Shown: positions 59,744-64,000 of the stretch, in pieces
Layout: the number at the start of each line of letters is the position of its first letter
Numbering within the stretch: the stretch's first letter is position 1
Source of the DNA: Oceaniferula marina
GTDB taxonomy: Bacteria; Verrucomicrobiota; Verrucomicrobiia; Verrucomicrobiales; Akkermansiaceae
NCBI RefSeq assembly: GCF_013391475.1
Contig: NZ_JACBAZ010000002.1
Span: 347,104 to 411,103, forward strand
DNA: 64,000 bases
Direction of reading: 5' to 3'
The notes under the pieces: generated by a model
What the model saw: the letters and a program-made list of their open reading frames with translations, nothing else
Told to the model about the DNA's origin: nothing
Databases searched by the model: none
Program-made: the position numbers and the translations under genes

Positions 59744-61078
59744 TTACCCTTGGCTCAGTTCTTGAACGGTGCGTTGGATACGGCGGATGGATTCTTCTTT
59801 GCCGAGGATGTTGAGGATGTCTCCGAGATCGGGACCTCCGCCTTGACCGCTGAGTGCGATCCGGGTGGGGAACATCAGCTGGCCGGGTTTGGCGCCGTTG
59901 GCCTTGGCCGTGGCTCCGATACAGGCTTTGGCCTCGGTCCAGTCATCGAGGGAGCCGAGGCTGTCAGCAAGTTGGCCGAGTAAACCAGCCGCCGCTTCAT
60001 TGTTGCGCACTTTGTTCAAGGCATCGGTGTCGTAAGCATACGCGGGATCGAGGAAAAAGGCGATGGCGGATGGGACCTCGGTGAGGAGCCTGACCTTTTC
60101 CTGAACGGAAGCTGCTATTTGAGAATAGTTCTCCGGTAGAGTGAAGCCGGCTTTCTCTACGAAGGGGGCGGCGTCCGAGGCGAAGGCGTCCGGTGAGAGT
60201 TGCATCAAGTGCTGTTGGTTGATCCAAGCGCATTTTTCGACGTCGAATTTTGCCGGGGAGCGAACGATGGCTTCGAGGCTGAAGCGCTCGATGATTTCGG
60301 CCACCGTCATGACTTCGGATTCGTCTTTTGGTGACCAGCCGAGCAGGCTGAGGAAATTGAACACGGCCTCGGGTAGGTAGCCGTCCTCATTGTAGCTGCC
60401 GACAGCTGCTCCGGTATCCCGTTTGCTCATTTTCGATCCATCACTGTTGAGGATTAGCGGGATGTGACCGTATTGTGGGGGCTCGACGCCGAAGGCTTCA
60501 AATAATTGCAAGTGCTTAGGCGTATTCATCAGGTGGTCCTCACCGCGGATCACGTGACTGATTTTCATTTCCAGGTCATCGACAACGTTGACGAAGTGGA
60601 AGACGTAGGAGCCGTCCGAGCGGCGGATGACCATATCCGGAGTGTTGTCGACGTTAGTGTAATCGATGGTGACCTCACCGCAGATGAGGTCTTGCATCGT
60701 GACGGGTTTGCGCTCGAAGCGGAAGCGCCAGGCTCCATCATCTTCGTAGACCCGGTCATCGGCTTGAAGTTTTTCAAACCACTTGTCGTAGAGTGCTTTG
60801 CGCTGGCTTTGGAAATACGGGCCAAATTCTCCGGTGGTTTGCCCGTTGGCCTGGGGGCCCTCATCCCAATCGAGTCCGAGCCAGCTCATGCCGTCGAAAA
60901 TGGCCTGTCGGGCTTCGTCGGTGTTACGTTCTTCATCGGTGTCTTCGACACGGAGGACAAAGCTGCCACCGTGTTTGCGGGCGTAGAGCCAGTTGAACAG
61001 TGCGGTCCGGGCGCCTCCGACGTGGAGGTAGCCGGTGGGGGACGGGGCAAATCGGGTGCGGATGGAAGAATCGTTCAT
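59744..61078 (-). CDS. gltX: Glutamate-tRNA ligase
   Basis: Charges tRNA-Glu. 444 residues, a little shorter than typical (about 470-490), the difference lying in the anticodon-binding region. Class I motifs are present: APSPTGYLHVGGART (the HIGH region) and SKMSKRDTGA (KMSKS region), with VLRVEDTD and VIRGEDHLMNT. No GatCAB-related information is visible. It precedes aroE on the minus strand. Confidence 0.96.
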   Translation of the reverse strand: MNDSSIRTRFAPSPTGYLHVGGARTALFNWLYARKHGGSFVLRVEDTDEERNTDEARQAIFDGMSWLGLDWDEGPQANGQTTGEFGPYFQSQRKALYDKWFEKLQADDRVYEDDGAWRFRFERKPVTMQDLICGEVTIDYTNVDNTPDMVIRRSDGSYVFHFVNVVDDLEMKISHVIRGEDHLMNTPKHLQLFEAFGVEPPQYGHIPLILNSDGSKMSKRDTGAAVGSYNEDGYLPEAVFNFLSLLGWSPKDESEVMTVAEIIERFSLEAIVRSPAKFDVEKCAWINQQHLMQLSPDAFASDAAPFVEKAGFTLPENYSQIAASVQEKVRLLTEVPSAIAFFLDPAYAYDTDALNKVRNNEAAAGLLGQLADSLGSLDDWTEAKACIGATAKANGAKPGQLMFPTRIALSGQGGGPDLGDILNILGKEESIRRIQRTVQELSQG

Positions 61079-61184
61079 GCCGTTGGTTTACCGTCAGCCC
61101 TGCCAATACGCAAGAGTGGAAGGTGGGAGTTTTGAAGTTCGACTTTCGGCTTTCGCCTTCCGAATAATGCATTAGGCTCGGGCT

Positions 61185-62366
61185 ATGAGATGGTTGATTA
61201 CGTTGATGGTGCTGGTGACGGCGGGTGTGTTGTCTGCCCGGCAAGTGGAGCTGGGCTTTCCTGGGTTGGAGCACCGGGTGAAGGTGTTTTTACCGGAGGG
61301 ACATGATCAGTCGAAAAAGTATCCCACTGTGTTTTACTACCATGGAGCCGGGGGAGCGCCTGACACCTCTTATTTGCGGCTTCATACCCGGGACAAGCAT
61401 TGGATCATTGTAGGCATGGCCTATTACCGTTTGGGCTCGGTGAGTTACGATGCCAAATCGTTGGAAAATGCCCGGCACTTGTTCAGGTCGGTGCAGAATC
61501 ACCTCAAGGTCAAACATGGCTTGGATCCGCAGCGTTGTTACGTCGCCGGTTTTTCCAAAGGAGGCTGGCTGGCCGACATGATGCTGCAATCGGAGCCAGG
61601 TCTCGCGGGTGGAGTTATTCTCGGAGCGGGTCATTTGGATAAGGTTAAAGCTAATCCGGCCCGCTACCGGAACAAAAAGCCGGTTTTTGTTGGGATTGGC
61701 CGCAAGGATCCCAATTACCCATTCGCTTTGCAGTCGGTGATGTTTCACCGCAAGCAGGGGGCTGCCAGCACGCTGGAAATCTGGAATGAGCTTGGGCACA
61801 CGGTTCCGGAGGACGGCTCCCATGGACTGCATCAATGGTTGGCGATACAGGGGCAGGGAGCGACTGCACTTCGTGCTGTGGCCAAACGGGAGATGCAATT
61901 GGCCTACGACGAGGCCCTTGAACGGAAGCCTCTGGCCCGCTGGGATCGATTGCGGCAGCTGCAGAAATTACCCTATGCTGCACTGATGGGTAAAGCGTGG
62001 GTGGCTGATTTGGAGCGGCGTTTGGCCGAGTTGGAGCAGTCCGACCCGGTGCGGCAGGAGGTGAAGGTGCTGGCCCTGCATCGCAAATGGGTATTGCAAG
62101 AGATCAAGGTGAATACGATGGAGAATATGATGAAGGTGCATCCTGAATATCAAAAGCTGGCCGACCAATATTCAGGCACTCGACAGGCAACTCTGGCACA
62201 ACATGATGCCGAGCGGACGGCCGTCCGGATTGAGCAGTTTGCCAAGCAGGCATCAGCGAGGAAGGACAAAACGGAGCATAAGAGAGACTCAAAGCGACCA
62301 GCGAAGTCGGATGTGGATTTGCCAACGGATCAACGGCGAATACCGAGGAATCCGTTGATCAGGTGA
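61185..62366 (+). CDS. Secreted alpha/beta hydrolase (esterase-like)
   Basis: 393 residues with a signal peptide (about 1-18, ending LSA). It carries an alpha/beta hydrolase domain to about 225: FYYHGAGG oxyanion segment, nucleophile Ser in VAGFSKGGW, and a His in LGHTVPEDGSHGLHQW. The C-terminal ~160 residues are helical, charged and Lys/Arg-rich at the end (SARKDKTEHKRDSKR). Similar to polyhydroxybutyrate-depolymerase/feruloyl-esterase-like proteins; substrate unknown. Separate from the neighbouring minus-strand genes. Confidence 0.75.
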   Translation: MRWLITLMVLVTAGVLSARQVELGFPGLEHRVKVFLPEGHDQSKKYPTVFYYHGAGGAPDTSYLRLHTRDKHWIIVGMAYYRLGSVSYDAKSLENARHLFRSVQNHLKVKHGLDPQRCYVAGFSKGGWLADMMLQSEPGLAGGVILGAGHLDKVKANPARYRNKKPVFVGIGRKDPNYPFALQSVMFHRKQGAASTLEIWNELGHTVPEDGSHGLHQWLAIQGQGATALRAVAKREMQLAYDEALERKPLARWDRLRQLQKLPYAALMGKAWVADLERRLAELEQSDPVRQEVKVLALHRKWVLQEIKVNTMENMMKVHPEYQKLADQYSGTRQATLAQHDAERTAVRIEQFAKQASARKDKTEHKRDSKRPAKSDVDLPTDQRRIPRNPLIR

Positions 62367-62453
62367 TGCCGGCTGCTTGATAGCTTTACTTGGTAGGATG
62401 TTTGCAGGCCAATGAGGGGTCGACAAGCAGAGTGCTTGATTTAGAGTGGAGGT

Positions 62454-62804
62454 ATGATCATTCAGCAGCTAGACCAACAGGAAGCATTTACCACCGCTGA
62501 CGGTTCAACGATCCGGAGCATTTTGGATGCGACCAATGCTCCGGTGAAAAATCAAAGTCTGGCAGAGGCCAGTTTAGCTTTGGGTGGAAAAACCGATAGG
62601 CACTATCACAAGCTCAGTGAGGAAATTTATTTTATTCTTGAGGGGCGGGCTTCGATGGAAGTGGGTGGTGTCTTTCAGACGGTCGGGCCGGGAGATGCCA
62701 TTTTAATTCCACCCGGTGCCTGGCATCAGATCGAAGCCTTGAGCGAGCTACGCTTCCTTTGCTGTTGTGCTCCCGTGTATTCCCACGAGGATACGTATTT
62801 TTAA
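62454..62804 (+). CDS. Cupin-domain protein
   Basis: 116 residues, single cupin. Motif 1 is KTDRHYHKLSEEIYFILEGRASMEVGG (two His and Glu metal ligands) and motif 2 is VGPGDAILIPPGAWHQIEAL. Probably a small metal-dependent enzyme or sugar-binding protein; no context assigns a reaction. Confidence 0.85.
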   Translation: MIIQQLDQQEAFTTADGSTIRSILDATNAPVKNQSLAEASLALGGKTDRHYHKLSEEIYFILEGRASMEVGGVFQTVGPGDAILIPPGAWHQIEALSELRFLCCCAPVYSHEDTYF

Positions 62805-62866
62805 GTTGAGGCGTTGAGGGGAAAAGAGCGCCTAGACAGACCGGTCCAATGTGATACAGTTGCTAC

Positions 62867-63061
62867 ATGGAAAGTGCGCTACAATACGTCACAGATGGCT
62901 CAGGGGCAAAGACCGCTGTGTTGCTGCCTATTCATGAGTATGAGGCATTAATGGAAGACCTTAGTGACCTTGCTGTTATCGCTGACCGACGTGGTGAAGA
63001 GACGATTGCACACGATGAATTTTTAGCTGAATTACGTAAAGATGGAATCCTTTCCGATTAA
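62867..63061 (+). CDS. Type II antitoxin (RelB/Phd-like)
   Basis: 64 residues. The segment GSGAKTAVLLPIHEYEALMEDLSDLAVIADRRGEE is typical of Phd/YefM-like or RelB antitoxins: a strand for DNA binding, then the toxin-wrapping acidic helix. It overlaps the toxin gene by 20 bp, which implies translational coupling and probable autoregulation. Confidence 0.85.
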   Translation: MESALQYVTDGSGAKTAVLLPIHEYEALMEDLSDLAVIADRRGEETIAHDEFLAELRKDGILSD

Positions 63062-63308
63062 GTGGCGTAAATCCACTAAGAAAGATTTGCGTCGCATATC
63101 ACAAGTTGAGGTCAGCAAAATCGTAGCTGCTGTCTCATCTCTTTCTGATGATCCCAGACCTGAGGGGTGCAAAAAGATGCAGGGTAGTGATTGTGCCTAT
63201 CGAATTCGAGTGGGGGACTATCGGGTTATCTACGAGGTCTATGAGGATCAGATCATTATTGAAATTATTAGGGTGCGGCACCGCAGGGAGGTATACCGCA
63301 AGAAATAA
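63042..63308 (+). CDS. RelE/ParE-family toxin
   Basis: 88 residues. IKWRKSTKKDLRRIS is the N-terminal helix pair, CAYRIRVGDYRVIYEV and IIRVRHRREVYRKK are the RelE core strands with the basic active-site tail, so it is probably an mRNA interferase. It overlaps its antitoxin by 20 bp. The next 245 bp show nothing recognisable. Confidence 0.9.
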   Translation: MESFPIKWRKSTKKDLRRISQVEVSKIVAAVSSLSDDPRPEGCKKMQGSDCAYRIRVGDYRVIYEVYEDQIIIEIIRVRHRREVYRKK

Positions 63309-63553
63309 GTGCCACGCTTGCGGTCTCATTAAGAACGGCTTGCCAGTTTTTTCTGCTGCTTGTCAGCTCAGGAGCGTTAAATCTTGAATGAGCGCGTCAT
63401 CGTGACCGATGTGCTTTTCGAAGTTCTGGAGTTGAGTTTGCGAGGGGGCTTCGTTCTACGGGTGGTGTTGCTCTACAAATCTTTATCGGCTTTGTAATGG
63501 TCATACTTTGATTTTTGGTAGATGGTCTGATCGTCAACTTAAACACTCTCAGC

Positions 63554-63994
63554 ATGATGGAATATGAAGCAACAATTCTTTGGTTTATTGCCGGTCTGGT
63601 ATTGATTTTGTTGGAGTTTGTTATCCCCGGCGTGGTGATTATCTTTTTTGGTCTGGGTGCCTGGATGGTATCGATCGGACTGTGGCTCGGCTTGATTGAT
63701 TCGGTGGCTGCGCAGTGTATGGTTTTTTCCACTTCCTCTTTGTTGATGCTGTTTGTGTTACGGCGTTATGTTTCCTCGTGGTTTGTTGGAGGGTCTTGGA
63801 ACGGGGGATCGAATGTGGATGAAGAATTTGTTGGGAAAAGTGTCCGGGTTGTTCACGCCATCGGTGGTGGGGACAATCCGGGAAAAGTGGAGCTCAAAGG
63901 CGCCGAGTGGGTGGCTTTTGCTGATCAGGCCATGGACGTGGGAACTCACGCCACGGTCGTTAAACGAGATGGTATTCATTTGATGGTTGAATGA
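63554..63994 (+). CDS. NfeD-like membrane protein
   Basis: 146 residues. Two or three hydrophobic helices (ATILWFIAGLVLILLEFVIPGVVIIFFGLGAWMVSIGLWLG) lead into a C-terminal OB fold (GKSVRVVHAIGGGDNPGKVELKGAEWVAFAD). This is the short NfeD form that usually partners an SPFH/stomatin-like protein, which would lie beyond the window's end. The ATG at 63554 is preferred to the TTG at 63515. Confidence 0.9.
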   Translation: MMEYEATILWFIAGLVLILLEFVIPGVVIIFFGLGAWMVSIGLWLGLIDSVAAQCMVFSTSSLLMLFVLRRYVSSWFVGGSWNGGSNVDEEFVGKSVRVVHAIGGGDNPGKVELKGAEWVAFADQAMDVGTHATVVKRDGIHLMVE

Positions 63995-64000
63995 GTTGCA

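Noticed and set aside
60506-61135. 209-residue plus-strand frame antisense to gltX
   Set aside because: Lies wholly over gltX, whose motifs are intact; no recognised domain.
63309-63553. Intrinsic terminator after the RelE-type toxin gene
   Set aside because: A T-run follows GCTTGCCAG, but no convincing stem precedes it.
1-64000. tRNA, rRNA or insertion sequence with transposase
   Set aside because: Scanned for cloverleaf-type ends and DDE or HUH-type proteins; none found in this window.

Overview
The window looks like a chromosome segment from a Verrucomicrobiota bacterium (PVC group). This rests on an exosortase, an EpsI-type partner and a PEP-CTERM cargo protein, on very abundant 7-9 bp tandem repeats and small palindromes between genes, on scarce Shine-Dalgarno sequences, and on a conserved housekeeping block (prs-rplY-pth-rpsF-ssb). 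The phylum is inferred; no rRNA gene is present. I found no tRNA, rRNA, CRISPR array or transposase.

Layout. 1-0.6 kb: an array of ~124 bp units carrying palindromes. 0.6-10.5 kb: nucleotide-sugar genes (a DegT-type aminotransferase, UDP-glucose dehydrogenase, UDP-xylose synthase, GDP-mannose dehydratase, GDP-fucose synthase), a nucleotidyltransferase-GHMP kinase fusion, a PEP-CTERM protein and a WecG/TagA glycosyltransferase. 10.5-16.1 kb: repeat-rich DNA, an orphan antitoxin, a PEP mutase/cytidylyltransferase (AepX type), a MntA-HepT pair and a phosphonoacetaldehyde reductase-like enzyme. 16.1-43.5 kb: a compact, repeat-free, partly AT-rich polysaccharide island with flippase, two NeuB-type synthases, a legionaminic-acid set (LegB, LegC, LegG, LegI, PtmE), transferases, polymerase, a MBOAT/SGNH O-acylation pair, a secreted beta-helix protein and glycosyltransferases. 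43.5-54.8 kb: O-antigen ligase-like protein, another glycosyltransferase, CDP-alcohol phosphotransferase, exosortase, EpsI and the polyprenyl-phosphate sugar transferase, interrupted by nucleotidyltransferase modules and repeats. 55-64 kb: prs, rplY, pth, rpsF, ssb, aroE, gltX, a secreted esterase, a cupin, a RelE-type toxin-antitoxin pair and an NfeD-like protein.

Working together. The genes describe assembly of a surface or exported polysaccharide: precursor synthesis (UDP-xylose, GDP-fucose, CMP-legionaminate, possibly a CMP-activated phosphonate), initiation by the WbaP-like transferase, elongation by several glycosyltransferases, decoration (O-acyl, sulfate, phosphate or phosphonate), flipping, polymerisation and ligation. 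Exosortase and EpsI would process PEP-CTERM proteins in the same envelope pathway.

The least explained material is non-coding. (1) Octamer/heptamer arrays end a few bases before many start codons and appear in opposite orientation after stops. (2) Arrays of short hairpins with different stems are separated by a constant heptamer, ATTCAAC; these sites border several small toxin-antitoxin-like modules. (3) Two 203 bp elements with terminal and internal inverted repeats look like a MITE family. (4) A REP-like GTAGGACAG palindrome family is present. Two nucleotidyltransferase modules are each flanked by near-identical direct repeats, as if they behave as cassettes.
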